The notes under the pieces were generated by a model. That model did not search any database, was not told the DNA's origin, and saw nothing but the letters and a program-made list of their open reading frames with translations. From contig QCXZ01000138.1 in assembly GCA_025024175.1 (NCBI GenBank), positions 620,002 to 684,001 on the forward strand: 64,000 bases of DNA, read 5' to 3'. A program made the position numbers and the translations under genes. The stretch is from Rhyzopertha dominica. Taxonomy: Eukaryota; Arthropoda; Insecta; Coleoptera; Bostrichidae. Below, one piece after another: positions 46,220-59,113 of this stretch. Numbering within the stretch: position 1 is the stretch's first letter; each line of letters begins with the position of its first letter.

Positions 46220-49200
46220 ATGCCTTCCTCATCCTGTTTACTGCAATGCTTCCTGACGATTGTACTATTTTTTATTTTATTCCAAAATACCGTGGCCCAG
46301 ACAAGTTGGATCTTGTCACATGATGAGTTGGAAGATTCGATACAAATGGCAGAATCAGTCGAAATCAACTATAATATAACTGTAAGAGGTAAGTTCTCCA
46401 AAATAAATCTATTATTTTTTATTCAAACAAAAACCAGTATGCAGTGATTCAGCATAAAATAACAAGTTTTGGTGGTTAGTAAAAATGCAAGGGGACAGTA
46501 ATAGTCTATAACAGATAACTTTTTTATTTGATGTGTGGATGAGTGATTTACAAAAATAAAGAATTAAACATTAACTGACCGAGGATATGGACTACAAGTT
46601 TGTTATTTTAAATAGAACGACCCGATTTTTATTATAGTGCATTCGATTAAGGGCGTTGAATGAAACAAAAAAGTACTGAGTCATCACTACCCTACAGTTA
46701 CTTGTTTTTGAGATATCTCATGTTGAATATTTTCTGTACACGGAACAGTCTACAATAGCTAACTTTTTTATTTGAAGTCATAGAATAGTGGTTCAAAAAG
46801 GATGTTTCGAGAATAATCTAATGTTGAACATCAACTGATTGAGATATTAGTTACAACTTTGTTATTTTAAACGGAATGACCTTGTTCTGAACAGTCCGTT
46901 GATTAGAGCATAGGGGCGTAGCCAGGATGGGGCACGGCGGGTAGTCGCCCCTAAAAAATTTGATATAGGAATATACAGACAACACCATGGTCGTAAAACT
47001 AAAGTAAAAACGTTAACTGTGAAAGTGAAATTGTATACATTATGAAAATGATATCGGAGAATTCCTCGGCAAGGCAACCAGTAAGCCGGTTCATAAGAGA
47101 AAACATCTACAAAACGTTTGGCTACCTCCAAAACCTATGATTTTTGGACAGATGCCAAACTCCTCAAGAGCAAATTTAATCATCAGTAGCTAGACACATA
47201 TTCACCTTGGTTGGCTTATTCAAGGCGACCCAAAGGTGCCTTCTGCAAATACTGTGTGCTGCTTCCGCCATTAGCCAACTCGATGAGAGGTAGTTGGGTT
47301 TTTTTTTATCATCAGACCCTTTACTAGGTACAAATGCACGATTTTTGCAAAACACATGTACAAATCCAGGGACACCACCCTATAACAGAAATCGTTTATG
47401 GAGGCCGTTCCCGTACACATGCTACTTCACCAGTCTTCGCAAAAATTAACTTGAAAAAAACGAAAGCATCGTTCTTGATTGTTTCCTATATCATTTTTCC
47501 GGGACACATGATTTACCTCAATCAGGGAACATATCGTTATAGGGGTTAAAGCAGCTTAAGCTTCCAGCATTCTGGCTGACGAAACCTCAGACATTTCTGG
47601 AAAAGAACACCTCTCTATTACGCTCCGACGAAATCGAAGAGGAATTTTAGGATTTATGAAGCTTGAAGGACTTCATGCCAAAAGTATTGCAAAAGCCATT
47701 GATGATTTTGTAATAAACTTAAACCTAAATCTTGATAAGTGGATGGGGGGGTTAGGTTTTGACGGCTGTTCCAACATGTCGGGGAAAGAAAAAGGTGTGC
47801 AGGCGATCTTGGGACAAAAAATACAAAGAAAGCCATGTACTTCCATTGTTCCTCGCACAAGCTGATACTTGTTGTCAATGACACGTTATCCCGTAAATTC
47901 GGAACTGTGTTGAAACTCTCTAGGAGATAATAAAAAAAATTCGCGAATCCATTTTACGACGCAAGCTTATTGCAAATATCTCTAAAAGATGTGTGAGAAT
48001 AGATGGTCAGAAAAGTACAAAAGCATCTGTGTTATTAAGAATCACTTTGTCGATATTACATTGGCCGAAGGGGGAAATGCAGCAACAACAACATCTTCAT
48101 TCATTGTCTCAGTAGCATTAATTGCAAAGTATTCCGCTATACTGGAACGCTCGACATTCTAAGGGATCATCGGGAAAATGCGGAGAACGTCACAGTTGAA
48201 GTTTTGAAAGACGCAGGCAATATTGCAAGTCATTTGAATGTTGATATAACCGCCACCCGCATTGCTGGTCGACAAAAGCATAGAAGCATATTGGATTTTG
48301 GAAAATGTCACTTATAATTCTTTACTTGGATTCAATCATATCATCTTTAGAAGTCAGATATTTTACAGAAAAATCGCCCGTATTTTTATTGATAGATTTT
48401 CATCCAAGTAACATGAATCGATGGAATGAGGTTATTTCATCTCATCTTGTGCAACTTTTTGCAACTTGGAAGGCCTCAAAGGAGAATGTAAATTGTGGCT
48501 TATCGTATGGATAAGGTGCAGGAAGCGCCGAATATTCTTGAGATTTTCAAAAAAATCCAAATTGTTTTCCCTACAATTAGAAACGCCATACTGATACAGC
48601 TTTCATTCATCTCTCTTCGCTGAATTAAAACATGGCTAAGATCAACTTTTGGTGTAAATATATTGAATGAGTTAGCAATGCTAAGCATTAGTGGTAGATG
48701 TAGTTGAAAAAATTCGCAGCTACTATTCAAAAATTATTTCTTTACAAATATTGTTTTTCTTTATGTTATTTTGTATTATTTTATGATGCAATGGTGACCT
48801 CCAAAATTTGTCAAATTGCCCCATCTTCTGTTCCGAGCTGGCTACGCCCCATGATATAGCATATTGAATTAAAGAATGGTACTAAGGTACAACTACCCTA
48901 CAATCATTTGAGATATCTCATGTTAAATAATTGCTGTTTACGAAACAGTTTGCAATAGCTACCTTTTTTTTAAGGTCGTATTGTAGTGGTTCAAATGGGA
49001 AAGCTTCTTGATATGTTCTGTTGAAAACAATACAACTCCACATATTATAAGCATCCAGCATAATGGTGGACACAAGGAACAATAAGTATAAATAATGTCG
49101 ACTTTTTAATAGTAATTTTGAGTATTATTCACATAATCAGCTGAGCAATAAGCATTCTAGCTGAAATACCTCAAAAAGAAATGATAGTAGAATGTTGGTG

Positions 49201-52200
49201 TCCTAATACTTCTTTTTCCTGTATAATTTGATGTAGTTTATCAATTGCAAAAATATGTGCCAATCTGTTAAAGGTAATGAAATTGTAATTATTACCTACG
49301 ACGTCTAACTGATGCCTTTTTGCAAAGCCCGTAAAATCCTTAAAAGCACATGACTCTCTCCCATCAAACCTAACTTCAAACAATCTCGCTCTTGTATACA
49401 GTTGGCCTGAACATTTCAACTAGTCAGCATGGAATATATATCTCACAAACACCTGACGGCTAGGTAATCCTATCTTAGTACTTTTTTGTCTAATTCTTTA
49501 TGCTTATACAATGGGTTATTTAGAATGTTGTCGTTCAGTTTGAAATAACAAAGTTATGTTATCCACTACTTTATGGAAGCACTGTACCCTTTACTTATCG
49601 ATAACTATTCAATTTTCTTTTATATTCATCGTAGAAAATTCACAAATATCTGGTGACTANTACTTAAACATATATAGTGAAGATTCACACGTAGCTGTGG
49701 TCGATGAAGAAGTACTGCTCCAAAACGCAAGTTATGAGGGTTTCTACACCGGCTACTTTACTATAACAGGAAACTTTCTGGGTGCGTATTTACCCCTCCG
49801 AAGTTGCTCATTTTTTAACCTTTAAAGTTTACAGGACAAACGAAGATCACTTTCAGAATCTCAGACGGCAGTGGTGAAACTGTATTCCAAGACAGCATGG
49901 ATGTCACCGTTACCAGGCAATCGGGAGTAATTGATACAGTATTTACAGTATCTGTGGCTGTTTTGGTTGTTATGCTTTACATTAATTTTGGATGTGCTCT
50001 GCACTGGGACGAATTGAAAACCAACTTGAAAAGGCCAATTGGTCCAGCAATAGGATTGGTAACGCAGTTTGGAGCAATGCCTGTTGTGAGTAAGATTATA
50101 TTTCAAATTCTGGCTTTTACTCCTGAAAAGTTTATGTTCTTTACTGCTAATGTATAAGTTTCACAATGATACAGGGTTTCTATAAATGATTCATGCATCC
50201 GGGGTGCTTATGGAAATTATCGATTAAATCAATTTGCCGCCTCTCGGGAAGGTGAACAAAACTATTGCTTAGTTGTCATCTGTCGAACTATTTGATATAT
50301 TTTGATATGATAAAACGGCTGGAAGTGTGTATTTTCAACATATTCTGTAGTGTTTTGTGCGATAATTAACTTTAAGGTTGCAGAAAGATCATATTTCGGA
50401 ACTGTGGGGTCACATTGATCTGCAACCTTCACTACTATCGCCGTGCATATTGTAGTTTGGCAGCAGTTACAAAAAGCGGCTCAAATAATTCAGAAATCAA
50501 CGCCGCCCGTGTTGCATGAATCATTTATAGAAAAAATGTATAAGAGATCAAATCTTGCTACTTAAGGGCCTTTCTCTATTAAGTATTCGACAGTATTCGT
50601 TATGATACCACCCTGCCACCCTACCGACGCGACGGGCTTGGAGCTCAATATCCATTTATAGGTAGTGTACCAAAATGCGTGAAAAGATCCGACATAGGAT
50701 TTGCATCTACTGGTAATTATTGAAATTTGTACTGGTTTGGTGAAGTTTACTTGACATCCTTACGTGCACACCGGTGCTGCTAGCGTTTTTTAATATATTT
50801 AGGGAATATGCTTTTTCAAAAATTTTGTCAGTTAGTGTAACTAGTCGTTGTGTTATTTCATGTGATTATCCTTAGAGTGTCGGTTTAGTGTTGTTTATGC
50901 AACGGCTAATTTTTGTGTTTTTTATTTTAAAAGTATCCTTGACCTCCTCTATATATCGGTTGCAGGCACAAGGAGTTTAAATTTGTAATCCTTTTCTGTA
51001 GTTTTTCCGAAGTTTTATCTACCTAGGAAGTTAGTTGTTCCCATGGTTGCTGTAATTTTCATTTTAATAGGTACTTCTCCTTAGTATGCTACCCTTCTTT
51101 TTATTGCATTATCTGAACTTTTATTTACCCATTCCGACTAGATAGTTGCCTGTGTTGTATACTTATGATTCAACGGATTTTTGTTCTTCGTGGTTGGTTT
51201 TTTCTGTTATGCTTGATAGATAAGTACTCTACTTATTTCCTTACGTTATCTTTTTGCATTAACAGACAGACACTTTTGCACTTTCTTCTTGTTCCTTTTT
51301 CATTCAGCCAGCGTTAGAAGAGGACACAATCTGAAGTGTGTACGTCATTTGTTTGGAAGATCGCTCGTAGTTGTTTTTCCAATAAAATTGGATAAATATA
51401 TTTCTAACATTTCAGCAAAGCGAACCTAGGTATAAAATGGCTGGTTCTCAACATGATGTTCCTAAATGTTCAGGGGTGACAAATTTTGCACATGATTCAA
51501 ATTCTTTACTCATGCCGTCTTCAAATGACATTGCACATTCAAGTCTGATAGCCAGATACCGGCGATAGACTGGCATATGGGGTAGGTCACGTCATAGTAA
51601 TTGATGCACTTCCGTGTTGACATGAATTGTTGTAATTCATTTTATTTCAAATTCAGGAATCATTATGTTATCTACTATTGCTACATTTTATACGTAACCT
51701 TTGTTGGTGAGTCATAAGTTTGTTGTTTAAAGTCTACGTTTTACNCAACACATAATATGTTTAGTAATTTTCACTTTTAGGTGAAGTTGAATTAGCTGAT
51801 GTTCAGTTAAATACCAGAGTACCACTTATTTTTTTAATTAACTTAATCTAATCTTTATATGACAATAATGGGAGCTCTGACCTTTGACTACAAAATATTT
51901 CTTATCGAGCAATTGTATTCAAATTTAGTGTATAGTGATTTATGGAAGGATTTGATGAGCATTTTCTCCGAGAGTTTAGCAGAAGTGGTAAATAAAAGTG
52001 TGTTAAATTTTGCTAAAACGGCGTATTATATACTTTAGAAGATGCAATGAAAATGGCTGTACAATGACTACACATTAGGATTATGACTTAACTAGATGTA
52101 GCGAGAGAAACGAAAGTGATTTATAAAAAAAATGTTAAATTATCTGTATTATACAATATATTTAACACCGTTGCATTGGGTCAGATCACTTCACACTACC

Positions 52201-55200
52201 TACAGTGTTTATAGTATACCATAAATATACAAACACTTAAGTTTAGTTATCAATGGTAAGTTACCACTATTGTGGTACAGTGTATGTGTATTTACACCTT
52301 ACAATATAATTTAGTAAAATTAAAATTATCCGTTCAAAAACTATTACATGTGACTATACTAAGAGTGTGCAAAAATTCATTCTGTTACGCTTTATATTGA
52401 TTAGCATTATCGGTACTTATATTTGTCCTTCGAAATATACCTAAAATAAACCGTTACATGTTATCGGTATATGTTTGTGCATAACTGCTTTACGTTTTTC
52501 CAAAATATTACATTGCAAGCGGTGCATGATTATCTTGTTTTGATTTCCTTAAAACATTCGCATTGAGAATATGACGCATCTTTCAGTATTAATGCTAAGG
52601 CCTCAAAACATGGTGCGAAATTGGGGTTGTATTAGCCCATTTTTATATTGTATGTCTGTCACAATAGATAGAGCTTTTAAACTAATTGAGCCGCATGAAA
52701 GAAAGTATAGATTTTATAATACCATAAAATGAAAAAATTGAACACTACCAAATGAAAAAAAAAACAATAATACAAAAAAATTGCTCATGTAGTTGACATA
52801 TCTGAAAAATTGTCAATAATTAAAAAGAGGAATAAAGATAAAGCACCAAGTCAGCATCTGATGTCCTACATTGGACATACCAATAAAACTTGGCAAAATT
52901 CATTTGTGCTTACGAAAGAAGTGTAAAGGATGCATGATCTAGAGAAACGGCATTGGCAAAACATACTCGAGCAGAACGTGGTTTCAACTTCAAAAAAGCC
53001 AAGACAATTCGTAGGGATAATAAATCTTATACTCACATTAGTGAGTTGAATGTTGTCCGTAAAATATTTTAGAAAGATCTACTGAGATTACAGGAGGCGC
53101 GTGGTCATCCTGGATGCCCTGGATATAACCTACAAAATTGACAGTAAAAACGTGTTTTTTTTTAAATAATTTCAATGTATAAAGTGTGAAATTTGCTAGG
53201 TAAAAATATTTGCACCATGTTAATTGTTCGAGAAGTAGAAGTAGCAAAGATTTATTCGCGTTATAAAGGCCTAAATGTCGAAAAAACCCTAAAAAATTAT
53301 TTTGAACTATTTAGTTTATTCGATATTTGTTTTGGTTAGTAATTATGCACCAAAAACTGACAAAAACTTGATTTCAGAGTACTGAAATTAATGAAATTGC
53401 GGAATTAAATAAGGTTTTATACTGAACATATTTAGAAAAGATCTGATTTTATTTCACTTATATAATTTACAAACTTCACTCGTTTCTATCGCTTAATTTG
53501 CCAAATATCACATTCGTCAGTAAAATTAGTCTTTTTATAATTGGTTACACAAAAAACTTACATTATATCAAGCCTTTAGTATAAAGGCAAAACCAGTTTT
53601 ATGCCGTGCTGTCTGCACTAGACCTAAACTGCACTGATAAGCTATAATGATAGCGAAATAGATATATCTGCATTTAACTATAATATATTTGATTGAATAT
53701 CAAAATCAAAATTTATTTTTTTTGTGTCAAACGAATAAATAGTCTACTAAAGGCAAAAGAGAATTCCCAGTTTAGTGTTACACAGTGTAACTACTTATTA
53801 CGAAGTGTAAATATTTAAATAAATGTGAACACGATATGAATAAATAATAATACGATCTATTAATTTTTCTTTTCAGGTCAGTTATTTCTTGGGCAAACTG
53901 CTTTTTCCGGACAACCTGGAAATGCGACTGGGTTTCTTCTTTACCGGCTGTTCACCTCCTGGAGGCAGTTCAAACATATACGCAGTATTACTAGATGGAA
54001 ACCTGGATCTATCTATAACTATGACTTCCGTTTCTACGCTAGCTTCATTTGGAACGATGCCTTTATGGCTGTTCACTTTAGGAAGAGTGATTTTCGAGAA
54101 TGGAGATTTGACAGTGCCTTATTCGGAAATAACTACATCCGCAGCTGCGTTAATAATTCCCCTGATCATCGGTTTCCTTATTAAGAGATATATGAAGAAG
54201 GTTGGAGATTTTCTTACAAAAATAGTGAAGATATCTTCTGTGATACTGCTGGTGTTTATTGGCATATTCATACTTACCATTAACTTTTACCTTTTGGAAC
54301 TATTTTCTTGGCAGGTAAGCCGGTACAGAGCAATATAAAATTCCAACATAGTTAACTATAGTCACTCGAATTGCGGTGATTGAGTTTTTGTGATCAGTGC
54401 TAAAATGGTTCGTTAAATACACGATTATACGTAGAATCAATTTTAAAAAACTGTAGCAAGGAACGTGCAGTATTAACTACCAATTTTTTCTCTTATATTT
54501 CATCAAAGACATCAACCCATCGAAAGATCTGAAACTGATCCTGGATTGATCCAATCATGATAATGTGCTTTCCGGTGATAATTATTTCTGCGCTTGTTGC
54601 AATCCTTTCTGTGACTCAACAGAAACGTTTCATGGATTATTCAAGTTATTGAAGAAGTATCCCCGTTTCATTAAATCTTGTAATCATTCGAGTACTTCCG
54701 AAATAACAGCACTAGTATAATTACGCCGATTATGCCTATACAGTGAAATTCACTCATTTCATTTCGACCATGGATACGTGTACTGATCCATGATAATAAA
54801 TGAAAGCTAATGTATTCTAATATATTCTCTGTTAAAGGTAAAGTAATTAATTAACAATCATTATATAAAAACAAAACACTGTTTGAAAACGACTGTTTAG
54901 ATAAATGGTGTATTAACTTACACAACAAAAACTAATCTACAGCCGTTTAATACAAGTTGTTAATACAAGTTTTGGGTGGGTTGTAAACTGGTAATTATTA
55001 ATTTAGTTATAGGGACAATATTTTACTGTGTCCAAGAAGCTGCAAACCACTTTATGTCACTATATCTTATTTATTTTCACTCATTTAGCACCTAAAAGAA
55101 AGAGTACGATAGATACTAGTTAAAGTAGTGGTAAAGCAGATATCGCGTATATTTGTCTGCAGTGTGCAACCATTGGATTTAAAGACACTTTCAGTCTTTT

Positions 55201-57492
55201 ATTAAAATTTTATTAAAAGAGATTTAATTTTTAGAAGTATGGCAGTATGTAAGTACTTACTTACACATTCATAATAAATTGAGTGTGGGTGTCGTAGAGC
55301 TCAAATATAACGTCCTTACTTTTCAAAGTAGTGCACAATCTTTATTTTTCGAATTTCAGGCGTAATTGTTGAAAAAGCTTTCCTCCACGTTTCCTCACTA
55401 TCTCGTTACCAAACCCGTTGTATTAACAATGGTAAGGTGCTATACGTATGTTATACAACTAAGTAACATGACTGCTGCTTAATTCATCTGTAGTTTTGTA
55501 TCAATTTGTAATATTTAAGCGTTCTATTTTAGTTAAATTTTTTCTTGTATTAATTATTAATCCAAGATTTCATGTGCTTTTAGTCAATTTGAAAAAAGGA
55601 TTTTTTCAATTAGTTCGGAATGATTGTTGTTATCAATAAAAATAGTTTTCGGTTTTCCAGAAGTGGTAACAATTTTTCTTAATTTCACTTCCATATTGTC
55701 ATGATTCCGATTTGTTTTTGAAACAAAAAATCAAAGTCGTATCTTCAGTATCGCTTTTACATACACGCCTTTTCCTCCTGTGTTTAAAATGATGTATCTT
55801 GTCCCATTAGCGCTATTTGACAATCCACAAGAAAGTCATGTTGTCATGTACATTTATTCCTTGCTTTTGAAAGATTCAAGTATCGTCAAAAACACAAAAT
55901 TTTTATATGCTGTTTACTTCTTGGTCTCTAAACATTCGTAAAAATGTGGATTTTTTGCAGAATATCAGGCTTTTCACAAAGAAACCGCCGGTTGTAGTAT
56001 TTCTTATATTTTAAGCTTTTACCAGGTTCTTCAAAGAAATCTTGCTTCTACATTAAGTATTAAAGAGTTCGTTGTCACTTTGAGCTTTGTTCGGTCCGTA
56101 GATTTGTTGCCTAATTTCAACCTTGCTAGAAACGGTAAACTAATAGTTCTTGGTTCTTCTTATCGTCCTAAAAGATGGTGTAGACCTGTTGCCATCCATT
56201 TCTTGTATAAGATTTCGGATTTTTTTTTTGAAATATGATGAAACACCGATTCTCAGGAATTATGGGTTTGGAAAATTAATTTTTCTTTTTTCATATACGT
56301 AATATTTAATTAATTTTCACTTAAGGATCAAAGCAAGATTGAAATCCTCCCTATAGTCACAATCGTTTGCAGTCATGTGATAAATGTGTGATTCATTTAA
56401 ATGTCATTTCCTAATCTTCGTGGGGATTATTTAAACGTTTTTATAGGTATTTATTTACGTATCCCACACTTCTCAATAAAGATTTAAGCAATTATTAAAG
56501 TACTTCGGCAAACACAAACATACCATTAATATAATTACCAGGATAATTACAGCAAGTAATAAAGATGATCTATGCAGTTTAGTAGAAGTTATATAACATT
56601 ATTGTATATACTATAAATGAGTGTATGTGATATGATTCCAGGCAATAATTATCGTTCGTATATATTGTATATACTATTTATATTCTAGGCTATTCAAAAT
56701 AAATTTATGATTCATGTAGATAACACTGATTTATCCAACACATGCCAAAGTGGACAAGTATTGATATATAATTTTTATCCAAATTAACAAATATTTCAAT
56801 ATGCGTTTTACTTTCGTTTGATAATCCAGGTTTCTGGGCAGAGATTCCATCCTTTTGATCCGTTCTGATTTACCACTACCTTAACTCTTTCTTCTGTGTG
56901 TTAAATGAGTGAGTATAGATATGATGTTTTCAAAATTCTTGTAGAAAATTCTTCGTATTATATGTAAGTCCTTATATTAAAGGTATTTTTCAAATAATTT
57001 CATAATATTTCGAATTCTGTATTACATTTTATATTCTTCTTTCACAGATTGTTGTTGCAGCGTTAGGTCTGCNATGTTGTGGATATATTACGGGTTATCT
57101 CGTCGCATTCCTTTTTAGACTACCACCTTCCGACTGTTTGGTGGTTGCTATAGAAACAGGCATTCAAAACACTAATATAGCAGTGTTTCTTCTAAGATTT
57201 TGCTTAGGCCAGCCTCAAGCAGATATAACTACAGGTAAATCTTTGTTGTTAATTGCTGTATCTGTATCTAATCGGGAGCTTATGTTCCAGTGGCTCCTAT
57301 GTCGGTGGCAATTATGCAACCAGTCCCATTAATTTGCATGATCATTTATAAACAAGGGAAATCAAGGTAAAAGAAAAGCTTTTAAATTAATTGCCTAATT
57401 TTAGCTTTTTTAGGTTTACTCGAAGAGATCACAAATTTTGTGGTGATACTGAACATTTGGAGGCAGGTGAAGAGGAGTTGAAACCGAAGTGA
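46220..57492 (+). CDS. SLC10-family sodium/bile acid cotransporter-like protein, copy B (448 aa)
   Basis: Seven coding exons: 46220-46388, 49635-49781, 49835-50085, 53877-54314, 57048-57234, 57291-57366, 57414-57492. Lengths of exons 1, 2, 4, 5 and 6 equal those of copy A; exon 3 is one codon shorter and exon 7 shorter. The 448-residue product has a signal peptide (1-26, TVA before Q27), a glycosylated extracellular domain, and the SBF domain with INFGCALHWDEL, GCSPPGGSSN (213-222), GTMPLW, and ETGIQN with E371 and Q375. The tail is acidic (EAGEEELKPK), unlike the basic tail of copy A. Two codons contain N: TAN at 49658-49660 (copy A has Tyr) and CNA at 57072-57074 (copy A has Pro). If the first were TAA or TAG the gene would be broken. 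A sodium-coupled organic anion carrier is likely; substrate unknown. Confidence 0.92.
46570..46911. repeat. Tandem repeat of about 260 bp in intron 1 of SLC10 copy B
   Basis: One full unit (with TAGTGCATTCGATTAAGGG at 46635-46653) is followed by the start of a second unit, from about 46830. The second unit is split by the hAT insertion and resumes at 48855-49040. The same family occurs at 37880-38110. Confidence 0.7.
46912..48854 (+). mobile_element. hAT transposon (DUF4371/ZMYM1-like transposase), decayed, in intron 1 of SLC10 copy B
   Basis: The ends are inverted: GGGGCGTAGCCAG at 46913 and its reverse complement ending at 48850. The flanking 8-mers TAGAGCAT (46904-46911) and TATAGCAT (48855-48862) differ at one base and fit the 8-bp hAT target duplication. 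The transposase reads in broken frames on the plus strand: GAFCKYCVLLPPL near 47230, a DETSDISGKEHLSI block near 47580-47620, GLGFDGCSNMSGKEKGVQA near 47748-47805, HCSSHKLILVVNDT near 47845-47885, and RWSEKYKS near 48000. These are the order and motifs of DUF4371-type hAT proteins. Frameshifts and stops inactivate it. Confidence 0.85.
48855..49040. repeat. Second half of the split tandem-repeat unit
   Basis: GATATCTCATGTTAAATAAT and the following GCTGTTTACGAAACAGTTTG continue the repeat family interrupted by the hAT element. The rest of intron 1, to 49634, is AT-rich without recognised features. Confidence 0.65.
50177..50533. mobile_element. Short element with 21-bp terminal inverted repeats in intron 3 of SLC10 copy B
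   Basis: The 21 bp beginning TTTCTATAAATGATTCATGC at 50177 recur as their exact reverse complement at 50513-50533, enclosing about 315 bp of non-coding DNA. Size and lack of coding sequence suggest a MITE-like element. The superfamily is not clear; flanking duplications were not identified. Confidence 0.7.
50534..53876. other. Intron 3 of SLC10 copy B, remaining part
   Basis: AT-rich DNA with one N at 51745. No further element recognised. The acceptor tract (TTTTTCTTTTCAG) precedes the exon at 53877. Confidence 0.45.
54315..57047. other. Intron 4 of SLC10 copy B
   Basis: AT-rich, 2733 bp, with no recognised gene or transposon. Introns 2 (53 bp), 5 (56 bp) and 6 (47 bp) of this gene are very short, as in copy A. 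Confidence 0.45.
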
Positions 57493-57588
57493 TAATTGGC
57501 ATTCCAATATCCTACTGTTTTATAGTAGTGTATAATTTTTTATATAAACCAAACGAAACTATCTCAATTTTTTTTTCAATTACTTAAA

Positions 57589-57594
57589 AATAAA
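57589..57594 (+). other. Candidate polyadenylation signal of SLC10 copy B
   Basis: AATAAA lies 97 bp after the stop codon, a normal distance for an insect 3' UTR. Confidence 0.5.
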
Positions 57595-59066
57595 GAAAGA
57601 GCGATTATCACTGGTAAAATGACAAAGGATAAAAAGGCATTTAATGGGAACATATTCGGAAAATACTATTCCAAATCTAGATAATCTGCATTTGTTTATG
57701 AATACCTCGAATTCAATACAATACAATTATTAATATGAAACGAATCAATCAATTCAGGATATTTAATAAAAAAATTAACTTAATTTCATGATAATTCATA
57801 AGCGTTTTCACTTAATTTAGCAGTTTAAATGTAACCAACAAGTTTTCAAATATCTTTTTAAAAATTATTGCCTCATTTTAATTTTTATAACATAATAGTG
57901 TGGGTTCGGTACCATCAAGTTACCCAGCCTAGTCAACCTACGACCACAAATCCTCATTGCATTACAGTTGTAACTACAAAGAGACTACCTATCAACGAAG
58001 AATTAACTTAAAATCTTACATGCTTCACTTTATCCTAATCCCTCTATCAAGTTTACATCATCTTTAATCTATAACATATTCAATTTTTAATCAAGTTTTC
58101 TTTAAAAATTACCTACAGTTCAAGTTGAATCCACTTTATTAATCAAATGGTAAAGCGTTTCCTGCTAACAACCATCGTCAGAACCAGAACAATTAATAAG
58201 AAAGGGAAACTCTTACAATTATTTTGACTTTATCAGAAATATATGTAGAAACAATCAAACTTGCAACAAAAGGATAAATCTTTTTAATTAAAGGTAATGA
58301 ACATTTAAAACAATTTAAAAAGTATAAAAATACAGATTTTGTAACAACAAATTATTCGTTACCTAACCAACTATTGTTAAATAAACACAATAGAAGATTT
58401 ACATTCATTATATTTGTGCAATAAATCATTAAAATTAAATTATTTGGAATTTTAACATCGTTAAAAGTTAAAAAATGTTACTATACTAAATTACTTTTGT
58501 AATTTCAATCGTCCAGTTCTAAATTATTTATTTGACCTAAATTAACATTACTCTTGTGTTGCTGGCATGTAAATCGCTTTCAATTTTTTTTATATTAGTG
58601 ACAAATACACAATAATTGTAAAAATCCCTTTGTTTGTGTAAAGTGTATTTAACTTTTAAAGAAGACTTAATCAGTTCTCATTTTTTTATTTAATTATTGT
58701 TTAAGATCAGTTAGTTACTTTACTAGACCAGTACCAATATGTCACCCCTGGTAAAAAGGGGTCAGAGTGGACATTGCCCATTCTAAGAAATCACTGTCCT
58801 GTCTATCACAAAAATAATTGCTGAAAATGCTAAAAAACGGGCACATACACCTACACTTAAAATTTTCAATCTGTTTTATTTTGTCATTACAATACAGTTT
58901 TTGTAATTTTTTTTGCTTAATAAACACGCAGTTTTTTTTACCTTGCCATTTTAAATAATTATAGACAAATGGTGACCACTCTGAAATAAAATCTGCCTAC
59001 TTGGCAGAAACCTTAGAGAGGAATGCATAAACTACTTTTTTTTACTTACTGCACATAGTACATTTA

Positions 59067-59068
<2 letters not shown>
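57595..59068. other. Non-coding stretch downstream of SLC10 copy B
   Basis: Strongly AT-rich. No gene or repeat recognised. Confidence 0.45.
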
Positions 59069-59112
<44 letters not shown>

Positions 59113-59113
59113 T
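59069..59113. repeat. (TAA)n microsatellite
   Basis: About 15 uninterrupted ATA/TAA units. Confidence 0.9.
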
